DNA of 64,000 nucleotides from Sweltsa coloradensis (GCA_024449915.1 JAMZAV010002216.1:25498-89497); one strand, 5' to 3'; counted from the stretch's first letter, positions 31,640-43,300 are shown. Notes: a model not told the origin generated them from the letters alone. Numbers and translations are program-made.

Positions 31640-33207
31640 TTGGATGAGTGAAGCGAGGATTCCATTTTACTACACTGGAGAAAAAAATCCGTTTTTTTTT
31701 TTTTTTTTCTGTTTGTATTATTGTGTGTTTTTAACACGATTCCGGCTAAACCGATACTCCAATTGCGATGAAATTTTATGGAGGCCTTCGAAATCTCTGA
31801 ACTTAGAACTGCCACGTTTTTGAGCGCAATCAAAAAATTTTTACTTATGAAAATCGCAATTTTACGTTTTTTTTCGATTTTTAAAAAAATTCTTCGACTT
31901 ATAACACCTACATGCTTAATCTGATTTTAATGATTTTTTCACAGAACCTTTATTTTATGAATTAAGATATTCGTGTGAAATTTGAGCGCAATCGAAAAAT
32001 TATTTCTCATGAAAATCGAAATTTTACAGGTTTTTTCTTTTTCGAAACAAATCTTTGACTTATAACACCTAGGCTACATGCTTTATTCTAAAGTAATGAT
32101 TTTGTCACAGAACCTTCATTTTATGAATTAATATATTCTTGTAAAATTTGAGCGCAATCGAATAATAATTTATTATGAAAATCGCAATTTTACGATTTTT
32201 TACTTTTTTTAAATTACGATTAATAAAAGAAATAAAAAAATAAAGTTATTTTTTATTTTATTTTATTTAACCTTTGGTTAACCACCTGTTTCTGAGAAAC
32301 ATAACTAACCACCTGGGGCGCGTCAGGACCCCATCATTAAAGCCCTTGTGTTTGCCAGGTTTCAGATTTTGGAACCCAATATTCGTCAGGAATTAATGTT
32401 TGAACCTTTCTGATGACCACTTAGTGTTTCAAGAGTTAAAATTCGCGAAAATTTTAGTTTTTTTTTCCACTTGATTTTTTTTTTAAACCGAAAAAACGCA
32501 ATATTGGCAATTTTATCAAATCTGAGTCCATTTTTTGAACTTTTATTTTATTTTTTTAAATATTATTTTTCTTTACCAATGATGTTTAATGAATGATTGA
32601 TTCGATTTCACAAAAAGTTTTCCCTTTTTTGTTTACTTTGGTAAAATTTTGACCATTCCCCCCCCCCTACCCCTCACTTGAATTGACCTTTTTCATTCAT
32701 ATTTATATGTATGATTTTTTTTTATATAATATATATGTATAATTTACTTAGATAAGTGTATATAAGCTCATATCTATCAATTTACATGAAAAATATTGTT
32801 ATTTGGTGAGGTGAAATACATTGATAAAAATTTTGACTATGTAAAAACACTTGAAAATGTAGTACGTAAGTAGCCACCGGGGGTCCTTTGAATCCCCGCG
32901 AGGTTCGTGGAGAGTAATACGTAACACATGGAGACCGGGCTCCAACTGAATTTTCATTGGTTAGATGTAACTTGAAGGTACTGAGACTCACAGTAAGCCA
33001 CGCCCATAGATGCGCTCATGGCTAAGCAATAAATGTTGACTGGGGGCCGCATTGACCCCAGGTGGTTAACCAAGGGTTAATTTAAAAAAATCTTCAACTT
33101 AGTAATGATTTTTTCACAGAACAACAGAAAATCCGCATAACACATGGCAGCTCAATGCACCAATTACGCTCATCCAACAACGCGGCGGGACTAAAGCGTT
33201 TTCCTAG
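31640..33207 (+). mobile_element. HINE carrying an 806-bp piggyBac-like insertion
   Basis: Paralog of 23423-24182 with the same three cores and ends (5' TTGGATGAGTG, 3' GCGTTTTCCTAG). It is split at TTAA by the element 32271-33076. Confidence 0.88.
32271..33076. mobile_element. piggyBac-like MITE, 806 bp, TTAA duplication, empty site at 24049
   Basis: Ends CCTTTGGTTAACCACCTG and, reverse complemented, CCCTTGGTTAACCACCTG. They are flanked by TTAA at 32267-32270 and 33077-33080. The duplicated HINE at 24049-24052 has one TTAA and no insertion, proving both boundaries. CCY-starting ends with a TTAA target are characteristic of piggyBac and some Kolobok-type elements. No transposase is seen; the 69-codon ORF has no DDD motif. 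Confidence 0.9.
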
Positions 33208-33239
33208 TGTAGGACCACTTTTCCTTTGCAAGTGCTTTT

Positions 33240-34107
33240 TGAATGCATTGTAGGTGATTGTTGTCAAGTTTCTATTGTGACTTGTTAATTGTTATTATAA
33301 ACCTAAAAAAAAACTCATACTAAAACCTTTATTTCTATGGATTCTGGCCAACTTTTTCAACTTTTTCTTTCAAAAAGCAATACATCACCATAACCTTAAT
33401 GTCCATGTGAAATGTAAACGTTGTAGCCCCACCCATTTGGTCAGAATCGGCCCAAATGTCACGAAAATATCGCACTAAAAATAGTAAAATATCGTGAAAG
33501 TACGATATACATGAGAAATATTTCTTCGATTGTACCCAAAAACGTGCCAGGTCTAAGTTTAAAGATTTCGAAGGTCTCCAGAAAATTTAATCGCAATTGG
33601 AGTATCGGTTTAGCCAGAATCGTGTTATCAAACACACAAAAATACAAACAGAAAAAACAAGAAAAACGAAAAAAAATCGTAAAATTGCGATTTTCATAAA
33701 AAAAAAAAATTCGATTGCGCTCAAAAAGGTGGCAGTTCTAAGTTCAAAGATTTCAAAGGTCTTCAGAAAATTTCATCGCAATTGGAATATTGGTTTAGCC
33801 GGAATCGTGTTAACAAACACACAAAAATACAAACAAAAACAAATAAGAAAAACGAAAAAAATCGTAAAATTGTGATTTTCATGAGACATAATTTTTTGAT
33901 CAATTTTTCGTAAGGTGCAGTTCTAAGTTCAGAGATTTCGAAGGTCTCCATAAAATTTAATCGCAATCGGAGTATCGGTTTAGCCGGAATCGTGTTCACA
34001 GACACACAAAAATATTTTTAAAAAAAGAAAGAAAAAAAAAACATTCCGGATTTTTTTCTCCAGTGTAGTAGAATGGAATCGTCGCTTCGCTCGCTACGCT
34101 CATCCAA
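33240..34107 (-). mobile_element. Helentron 5' region with three head-to-tail 5' modules
   Basis: The 5' terminus is at 34107 (TTGGATGAGCGTAGCGAGCG on the minus strand). Going down, the 5' module (ACACGATTCCGGCTAAACCG to TTCGAAATCTCTGAACTTAG) occurs three times, near 33910-34010, 33730-33820 and 33540-33630. Then comes the segment shared with 53430-53562. No 3' end is present. The overlapping short ORFs here are repeat by-products. Confidence 0.7.
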
Positions 34108-34244
34108 TTAATTCCTACTTTCAACCATTAACTATTTAAAAACAGTCCAAGCTACCTCTGTAGTAAAATTTACAATAAATTTTCCACAATCCATCAAAAA
34201 CGATACTCCAACATCATTTAGAAAAAAAATCTTTTCTCATTCAT
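34108..34244. other. Short unique spacer
   Basis: Present only in copy 2 of the segmental duplication. Its place in copy 1 is taken by the Penelope-like element. Confidence 0.4.
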
Positions 34245-34830
34245 AACCCTTTTTATTCCTTTGAGGAATTCCTAATTGCAAAAATTGAATTTAACTAACA
34301 CATTTTGTGTCCCATCATCATTCTAGTCCATCACATAATTTTTGTTTTATATGTTTCAGGAATTTCTGTCCAAATATTGTACCAAACCATGTAACCACTA
34401 CATTCAATAAAATCATTTATTATTATACGTATGTATGTTGATCTTATCTTTTTCTAAAAAATTGTTCTCTTAAATATTTTATTGTATTACTTTTTCTATT
34501 CTTATTATAATTATTATACTAGTTATTCACTCCCTCTCCTTCAGGAGATGGTATATTTTTACTAAGTACGAATCTGTGAATAAAATATGAAATGAAAAAA
34601 ACTTACATCGTTTTAACTTCGTGAATCGTGCGTGATGTTGTCAAAATCAGCTGAACGTGCGTCAACGTAGGCCTGCGATAAACAATAAATAGAGGCGAGC
34701 TCTGGCAATCGTCGTCGGAGACCTTGCCCCCTTCCCTTGACGACCTCCCCGACGACGATGACTATGACACAACGAAGACGATTCCGACCGCATCGTGAGA
34801 AACCCCCCTTCCTCCCCTTTCCCGTGGCTG
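34245..34830. repeat. Copy 2 of a segmental duplication (partner 26378-26975)
   Basis: Near-identical to 26378-26975. It joins directly to R satellite sequence at about 34830, whereas copy 1 first continues into a hAT-like MITE half. Confidence 0.8.
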
Positions 34831-35915
34831 ATTCTGAAGAATACAGTGAGTTATTTGTGATTTGTTATAGCAATCGGGAAAAATACCCGTTTTATTCAGC
34901 CATGTTAGCCTTAGATAAAAGTGTTTCATACAGTGTTTTATGTCCATAGTTATCTTGATATTCTTCTCTTCTTCTTTTTTCAGCCTAGAAAGGCCTACGA
35001 TAAATAAATACAAAAGTCCGCATAAGAGTTCACCCACTCAGTCTAATAACTGCTTTTTAGTAGGAGACGATAAATCAAAGCGTCCATGCCAACCTTGTAG
35101 GCCTCGACGCAATGGACGAGTGAGCGATAACCAACCGAAGATCGATATTTTTATTAGAAAATATAACAATCAATGGTATAGACAGAGCAAACATCCGTGG
35201 ATCAACGCCAGAATCAACAAGGCTGATTTAGAACAACTTTTGTATTTGCGTTCAAGAAAAAAACCCGTTTTCTTCAGCCAAGCGAGGCCATCGGTTAAAA
35301 TGTTTCATACAGTAAAAGTATGTGATTTTTTGGCTCGATTCTTCTCCTTCTACTTTCTTCAGCCTAAAGAGGCCTTCGTTAAAGGTTTGTATACAGTGAG
35401 TTATGTCATTTGTTATAGCAATCGGGAAAAAAAAAAACGTTGTCTTAAGCCAAGTTGGCCTTGGATAAAAGTGTCTCATACAGTGATTCTATGTCATTAG
35501 TTATCGCGATTCTTCTCTTCTTCTTTTTTCAGCCTTGTAAGGCCTACGATAAATAAAAACAAAAATCCGCATTTAGAGTCTACCCACTCAGTCACATAAC
35601 TGCTTTTTAGTAGGGGACAATAAATCAAAGCGTCCATGCCAACCTTGTAGGCCTCGACGCAATGGACGAGTGAGCGATAACCAACCAAAGATCGATATTT
35701 TATTAGGAAATATAACAATCAATGGTATAGACAAAGCGAACATCCGTGGATCAACGCAAGAATAAACAAGGCTGATTTAGAACAACTTCAAATTTGAATT
35801 TGCGTTTAAGAAAAATACCTGTTTTTTTCAACCAAGGAAGGTCAACGATAAAAGAGTTTCATACAATAATTGTACGTGATTTGTTATCGCGATTCTTCTT
35901 CTTCGTCTTTCTTCA
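34831..35915 (+). repeat. R satellite array, about 2 units
   Basis: Core anchors at 35126 and 35669 (543 bp apart). The array ends inside a sub-monomer at CTTTCTTCA, where the 4.47-kb element is inserted, and resumes at 40387 with TTCAGCC. Confidence 0.9.
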
Positions 35916-36929
35916 AGGACATCACAACCCTGGGATTTCCCGGCGATGTAAAGAACCTAAGTTGTTTTAATGACTAATGGCGAAAACAGAAGTCTATAAA
36001 ATTGAAGCACAAGTTAACTACACCTGTTTGAATAACAATAATTTAGGTGGGTGCGCGCGCATCCAAAATCGTGACGTAAAGATTGCGCACAGTCGAGTCT
36101 ACTCCCCGACCTCAGATTACTGGTCAGCGCTGTAAAGAACTCTCTCTGTAGAAGAAGATATAGTGTTTAGACAAAAACCCAAAAAAGTTTTCACGTATTC
36201 AGTGGTCTTTCCTCTACAAGAATGTTGCTAAAGTAAACCTTCTTGTAAAAAAATAAAACATAGTTTTGGATATTTTATAAAACATGCTAAAAACGAAAAA
36301 TATATCGTACTTTTCAGGGGACCTTGAAAAAAAAGTAAAATTGACCAAATGTGAAAAATATTTTGACACCCACATATAGCAGTAGGCATGCAAAAAATAA
36401 AAAAATACTACACTGAAATCGAAGCAACGTGTTCAAGATTGCAAATAATATATGTTTGGGAATGTTTTCAGCAAACTTCGACGCTTCCAGCGACGAGCCG
36501 TCCGCGATCAAGTTGCAGAGGATATACTACCCATTTAAAAAAACATCGTTTTGTCAAGCACGTGTAGTCTGTGTAGCCGTTCATAACCAAAGGTATCGGC
36601 TCACAGCTGTCTCGTATGCGGGTTGAGTTCTCAGTGGTTTTACCATGGTATTAGGATACTTGAACCATGGTTTTTTTTTCATATCCCCCCATACAGATGC
36701 AAGTTTTATGATATCGTGAACCCTAATAACTAAGTAACTATGATATCGTGTAGTTATTTCACTTATTGCCTCAACTCAACTTGCAACGTTGCAAGTTGCA
36801 ATTGCTTCAGACGAGGCACGTAGAAAAGAGAGCGTTCCCTTCACCCCCCCTCCCCCCCCCACCCAACACAAAAAGAGCTCCAACGCGTTTGCTTATCAAT
36901 CAGTCGCTGCTACAAGATACATACAACGA

Positions 36930-37190
36930 ATATTAAATAAATAAATAAAAAAAATTTTATTTAGAGTCTACCCACTCAGTTATAGAACTGATTTTCAGTG
37001 GGGGATTTTAAAATCAAAGCGACCAAGCCAACCTTGCAGGCCCCGACGCAATCGACGATGAGCGATAACCAACCAAAGATCGATATTTTAATTGGAAATA
37101 TTGCAATCAGTTGTATGGACAGTGCGAACACCCGCGAATCAACGCCAGAATAAACAAGGCCGATTCAGAAAAACTCTGAAATTTATTATG
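36930..37190 (+). repeat. Solitary diverged R-core unit inside the 4.47-kb element
   Basis: GAGTCTACCCACTCAGT, CAAGCCAACCTTGCAGGCC, GAGCGATAACCAACCAAAG and CGAATCAACGCCAGAAT follow in the same order as in R units, with more substitutions and no 86-bp sub-monomers. It predates or is independent of the flanking array. Confidence 0.75.
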
Positions 37191-37283
37191 TGCTTCGTTG
37201 CTAGGACGGCTCCAAATCACCGTTTACAAACTCCTAAGACAAGAACTGATGGACTGAAGTCCAAATCAGAAGTTAAAATACTT

Positions 37284-37375
37284 CTGACTATAACGGGAAT
37301 CGAACCCTGGACCTTCTGAATTGGAAGCAGAGACGCTAACCCACAAGACCAACGAGCCACACCACAAGACCAACG
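37284..37375 (-). mobile_element. tRNA-derived SINE head
   Basis: Minus strand: GGCTCGTTGGTCTTGTGGGT (A box) and CAGGGTTCGATTCCCGTTA (B box). Two TGGTCTTGTGG words occur in tandem. The anticodon loop lacks the invariant T33, so a working tRNA is unlikely. Confidence 0.55.
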
Positions 37376-38720
37376 ACCCCACAAAACCAAAACGAGCCGA
37401 TTTTGTTTCAACTGTATAATGTGTCTACGTTAATTAGCATATTATTTATTAAATATGCATTCTTTAAGCCAAACGGGTTTATTGTGTGAAAGCCAAACGG
37501 GCATATTGTATGAAACCCGTCCAGACTGAGATTTTACATGCCGTAATTGTGTATGTATTCGAATTCGGTTTAGAAAAAATTTACAAAAGTAAAATAGTAC
37601 TTAGTAACTTGAGTTCGTAGCTCGTTCTCCGCTCGCTACATTGCTTTCCTCAGTCATAGACAAAATGCTGTTATTGAATCCTAATAACATAACCGTAAAC
37701 ATGAATTCATAATATGCAGACCAAACTAATTAGTAGACCCACCAAGTGAGTTATTAGAAGAGGATCTCACCCAGTAAAACAGATATGTCCCTACAGCGGC
37801 AAAATTTATACTAAATCTAGGTACTGGGACGTGTCCACGTGTTGAGGTTTGAAAATACAAAGAATGCCATTAGAAAAAGTATTTTGTCAAATGTCAGCAA
37901 GGCAAACTTTTTTTCATGAAAATGAAAGGGAAGATATGCCATTCTGAAGAGCTTACCAAGTGCAAATATGAGACATTTTCCTAGAGATAATTGAAACCAA
38001 CAGCATCCTATGTATGAAAATATTGTAAAGAATACTGTAACATAAATGCTATCGTCGAAGTGCGTACAACAATACCCAATGGTATAACGCTCGACTGGCC
38101 ACAGCACTTGCAATTAGGGTCAATGGTCGCTTCGCAGTAGGTAAACAATAGGGTGGACGCGCGGTTTGACAGGTTAGGATGTGTGTGTGTAGCTTTACTT
38201 CATTTCGATCTAAAGATTGTTGGGTGTTCAACTGTTCAAACTCTTTCTAACGTTCGTGTGTATGTCACCTGATACGGGAAAAAGGGGTACTTCTAGGCAT
38301 GTGCTTAGACCATTGTGATTTACGCAAAACTTGTGTTTTATTTTGTTTGCCCTGCGCTAAGTGTTAAAATATTGGCATTTTTTGTATGACATTATGCTTG
38401 AAGTATTCTTTCACCGATTTTTTTTTCATAATTTTTCTTTCCTAGTGTTTTTTTATTATGTGAACTAAGTAGAGTAACCACGAATAACAGTACCCGCGTG
38501 TTTATTATAAAATTTTAAATCAGGTGTTCGTGTTTATTTTTTAGTGTTAAATTTTTGCCACCCTTCCTAGACGGCGACAATCTGTATTTATTAGTGTTTA
38601 AATTTAGCCGCGGGACCCCAGTTTTGAGTGCGTGCCGTTGTGTGTAGGCGAATAGTATTAATACTATAATAAGGGGCCCTCCGCTCACTTGTTATTTACG
38701 TTTTAATCATTGTTTTCATT
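37376..38720. other. Interior of the 4.47-kb element, no recognised gene
   Basis: Two GCCAAACGGG words near 37468 and 37492. The short minus-strand ORFs at 37817-38231 have no recognisable domain. The stretch before 38721 could include the promoter of the decayed gene, but no TATA box can be defended. Confidence 0.4.
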
Positions 38721-39288
38721 ATGGCAGCTTTTACTCCATACATGTACGAACCTGAATATACAGATGAAGAGATATTAGAAAATGACGTCGACGTGAGGAA
38801 GAAAAGGGTAAACTTATTCAAAAAGGCGGGAAAGAACGCAATCATTATTTGGTGCAAGTGGGGGCGAGTGCAAATCTATGCCCAGTAATGTAGAGAGTGT
38901 TTTTCTGTTCAGAAACGATGCCGTAGTGGCTTTAATCAAACGAAGGAGATTACGGCTGCATAGTTAACCACCCGACTTTTCAACATCATATAATATCAAG
39001 TGCAGGACTTCATATCTTGAGACAAATTTTGATTCAAAAAAACTTCCAATCGATTAAAGAAACGAGAATTGAGTAAGGAAATTACTAATAAAAGGGTGGC
39101 GTATCTTGCATATAACAGTTTGTATATTGGATAAACAGTTGGACTAATCTAGGCAAGGGAAAACGGGTCGTAATTCCTGCGTGCGCGATAAAGAAAATTC
39201 GGAGACGTTTCCTGAGGAATCGGGGGTGTATGTAGGATTCCTCCCATTTCCAGGAGCAACAGATGCAGAAGCCCAATATCCAGGATAA
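38721..39288 (+). pseudogene. Decayed gene with a P2X7-C-terminal-like Cys-rich domain
   Basis: An ATG opens MAAFTPYMYEPEYTDEEIL, the acidic N-terminus typical of invertebrate and fish proteins with a P2RX7_C-type intracellular domain. It continues to a WCK.G.CKSMPS Cys/Met block, then in a shifted frame GCIVNHPTFQHHI (the CI..HP.F signature). Further on come GKGKRVVIPACAIKKIRRRF and PEESGVYVGF, again split by a frameshift. At least three frame changes or stops break the ~190-residue domain. In P2X7 receptors this region is a cytosolic Cys-rich Zn/GDP-binding ballast; stand-alone versions are common in animals and are poorly understood. Here it lies inside a transposon-like element, with no P2X channel part visible. 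I recognise the domain from its spaced motifs, not from an alignment. Confidence 0.72.
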
Positions 39289-39423
39289 ATCCACATAATT
39301 GTCATAATGAAGGTAATCATGACGTCTTGTGTTATCTCATTGCTCTAGCATATTTGAAAGCCCAATTAAATATATGTGCACTTTTTGAGAGAATAACGCG
39401 TGTCCCTGTAATATTATAACGAT

Positions 39424-39600
39424 CATTTCCATTTGACTCTACCGGAAAAAATAGTCACTGGTTTTGTTTTGTTTTGTTTTTGTTTGTTTGTATGTCTCGC
39501 CATAACGTTCGAACGGAGGCTCGGATCGAGTTGAAATTTTGACCACCCGCAAGCTTCGTTCCCGATTGAATGCCATTAGTTTTTGTGCGCGATTGAGAAT
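39424..39600 (+). mobile_element. Fragment of the second Helentron-type family
   Basis: TTTCCATTTGACTCTACCGG, (TTTTG)n, CGCCATAACGTTCGAACGG and GCAAGCTTCGTTCCCGATTG match 29888-30070. Both termini are missing. Confidence 0.7.
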
Positions 39601-40386
39601 AATAATTAAAATGTGTTTCACTGTTTTGACTAACGAGCCAACAGCCAACAACGAAATAAAATCCACTATTATGTCGAACAGGTTCCAAGGCTTTGTACGG
39701 GAGACTCACAGCCGTTGAGTCCCCGCAAGAAGAGGCAACACAACAAGTACCTAAGAGTCTGATGTTTTCTGAAAAGTTGCATCGCGAGTGCCACGGGGCT
39801 GCTGCCTTCATAAGACGGTCGCACGTGAATTCTCAACGAAAGCATGCATTAGTATATCACGCAAATACACGCATATTTGAAATGAATCATAATGTTGTAT
39901 ATTTTTTTTTTTTTTGCATGCCTACAGCTATATGTAGGTGTCAAAATATTTTCACATTTGGTCAATTTTACTTGTTTTCAAGGTCTCTGAAAGTACGATA
40001 TATTTGTCGTTTTTAGCATGTTTTATAAAATATCCAAAACTATGTTTTATTTTCTACAAGAAGGTTTACTTTAGCAACATTCTTGTAGAGGAAATACCAC
40101 TGAATACGATGAAGCTTTTGGTTTTTGTCTAAACACTATATCTTCTTCTACAGAGAGAGTTCTTTACAGCGCTGACCAGTAATCTGAGGTCGGGGAGTCG
40201 ACTCGACTGTGCGCAATCTTTACGTCACGATTTTGGATGCGCGCGCACCCACCTAAATTATTGTTATTCAAACAGGTGTAATTAACTTCTGCTTCAAGTT
40301 AGAGACTTCTGGTTTTCGCCATTAGTCATTAAAAAACAACTTACGTTCTTTACCATCGCCGGGAAATCCCAGGGTTGTGATGTCCT

Positions 40387-43300
40387 TTCAGCCTTGTTAG
40401 GCTTACATTAAAAGGGTTTAATACAGTGATTTGTTTTTGCGATCGGGAAAAAATATGCACTTCCATATTTGTCATAAGGAATTGTCATGGACAACTTCAT
40501 GTCGAATCTTTGGTCTGCTTTTTGTTGGTCCTCTGTGCGTCTTCTAGACCAGCAAAATATCAAAGTTGTATTTCTTGCACATCTCTAGTAGTAAAATTTC
40601 CCTAAAACTAGATAAGCCCTCAATGTTAATTATTTGAGATTGTTACAAGTTGTGGCATTGATAAACTCCGAACCTGTGCCATTGAAGGCTTCATCTTTAC
40701 TCTAATTTTAAAAGGATTAGCCGACATTGTTGTCGTTTCCAGGGGACGACCGATTGTTTCGATTTCATAATCTAACAATCTTCGTGGAGGCTCCTTTCAT
40801 GTCCCCCCCAAAAAAGCGATTTATACAGTGAGTTTATGTAATGTTTTGTTGCGACCAGGAAAAGTATCCGTTTTCCTAAGGCAAGTTAAGCTAACGATAA
40901 AATTGATTTATTATGTGTGTTATGTGATATGATATCGCGATCGGGTAAAGTACCTATGTTATACAGCTGATTAAGGCCTACGATTAAGTGTTTTATACAG
41001 TGAGTTGTGTATGATTTATAATCGCGTTCAAGAAAAATACCCGTTTTCTTCAGCCATGTTCGCCTTGGATAAAAGTGTCTTATACAGTGATTCTATGTCA
41101 TTAGTTATCGCAATTCTTCTCCTCTTTTTTTCAGCATTGAAAGGCCTATGATAAATAAATACAAAAATCCGCATTAGGAGTCTACCCACTCAGTCACATA
41201 ACTGTTTTTAGTAGGGGACAATAAATCAAAGCGTCCAAGCCAACCTTGTAGGCCCTGACGCAATGGACGAGTGAGCGATAACCAACCAAAGATTGATATT
41301 TTTATTAGGAAATATAACAATCAATGGTACGGACAGAGCGAACATCCGTGGATCAACGCAAGAATCAACAAGGCTGATTCAGAACAACTTTTGTATTTGC
41401 GTTCAAGAAAAATACCCGTTTTCTTCAGCCAAGCGAGGCCAACGATTAAAATGTTTCATACAGTGAAAGTATGTGATTTGTAGTCGCGATTCTTCTCCTT
41501 CTTCTTTCTTCAGCCAAAAGAGGCCTTCGTTAAAGGTTTGTACACAGTGAGTTATTTGTGATTAGTTATAGCAATCGGGAAAAATACCCGTTTTCTTCAG
41601 CCATGTTCGCCTTTGGATAAAAGTGTCTCATAAAGTGATTCTATGTCCATTAGTTATCTTGATATTCTTCTCTTCTTCTTTTTTCAGCCTAGAAAGGCCT
41701 ACGATAAATAAATACAAAAGTCCGCATCAAGAGTCTACCCACTCAGTCACATATTAACTGCTTTTAAGTAGGGGACAAATAAATCCAATCGTCCATGCTA
41801 ACTTCGAAGGCCTCGACGCAATGGACGAGTGAGCGATAACCAACCAAAGATCGATATTTTTATTAGGGAATATAACAATCAATGGTATAGACAGAGCGAA
41901 CATCCGTGGATCAACGCCGGAATCAACAAGGCTGATTCAGAACAACTTTTGTATTTGCGTTCAAGAAAAATACCCGTTTTCTTCAGCCAAGTGAGTCCAA
42001 CGATTAAAATGTTTCATACAGTAAAAGTTTGTGATTTGTTGTCGCGATTCTTCTCCTTCTTCTTTCTTCAGCTTAAAGAGGCCTTCGTTAAAGGTTTGTA
42101 TACAGTGAGTTATTTGTGATTAGTTATAGCAATCGGGAAAAATACCCGTTTTCTTCACCCATGTTAGCCTTGGATAAAAGTGTCTTATACAGTGATTCTA
42201 TGTCATTAGTTATCACGATTCTTCTCCTTTCTATTTTCAGCCTTGTAAGGCCTACGATAAATAAATACAAAAATCCGCATTAGGAGTCTACCCACTCGTC
42301 ACATAACTGCTTTTTAGTAGGGGACAATAAATCAAAGCGTATAAGCCAACCTTGTAGGCTTCAACGCAATGGACGAGTGAGCGATAACCAACCAAAAATC
42401 GATATTTTTATAAGGAAAAATAACAATCAATGGTATAGACAGAGCAAACATCCGTGGATCAACGCCAGAATCAACGAGGCTGATTCAGAACAACTTTTTA
42501 TTATGTCTATATTTAAAACAGGCCAATGTAGCCCACTAGTGCAAATTTAATAGAGAAGGGAGGAGGGGAAACCCGGTACCGGCACATAGCCTACTCCTAC
42601 CGAATAGTACCAAGGGGACCAACGGCTTTACGTCCCATCCGAAAGGACGGTGCAACTTTTGACAGTCATATAGGTTCCTCCACTAACCCGCACTGCCGAG
42701 CAGACGGCGCCAAGGAGAACGAAGCTGTCACACAAGCTTACAAACCCAGTCTGCTCTAAGCCAGCGATATACGTGTGTTTCAGGGCGAGCGGCGACCCAC
42801 TCAACCCCTGACCACGGCCCGATGTAGCTTAACTTCAGTGTTCGAGTGGGAACTGTTAAACGACCGCGGCTTAATACCCGTTTTCTTCAGCCAAGCGAGG
42901 CCAACGATTAAAATGTTTCATACAGTAAAAGTATGTGATTTGTTGTCGCGATTCTTCCCCTTCTTCTTTCTTAAGCCTAAAAGAGGCCTTTGTTAAAGGT
43001 TTGTTTACAGTGAGTTATTTGTGATTTGTTATAGCAATCGGGAAAAACACCCGTTTTCTTCAGCCATGTTGGCCTTGGATTAAAAAGTCTCATGCAGTGT
43101 TTCTATGTCATTAGATATCGCGATATTCTTCTCTTCTTTTTTTTCAGCCTAGTAAGGCCTACGATAAATAAATTCGAAATTCCGCATTAAGAGTCCACCC
43201 ACTTAGTCACATACCTTGTTTTAAGTAGGGGACAATAAATCAAAGCGTCCATGTCAACCTTGTAGGCTTCGACGCAATGTACGAGTGAGCGATAACCAAC

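Larger units (their letters stand above)
35916..40386. mobile_element. 4.47-kb TIR element with ~480-bp arms and TTCA target duplication
   Basis: Ends AGGACATCACAACCCTGGGA and its reverse complement; inverted similarity extends to about 36400 and from about 39905. TTCA flanks both sides (35912-35915 and 40387-40390). Rejoining them restores the satellite word CTTTCTTCAGCC. A 4-bp duplication with long inverted arms fits superfamilies such as Chapaev, Sola1 or Ginger. No transposase is recognised, so the class is open. The interior holds an R-core relic, a tRNA-like piece, a decayed P2X7-like gene (38721-39288) and a fragment of the second Helentron family. Confidence 0.85.
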
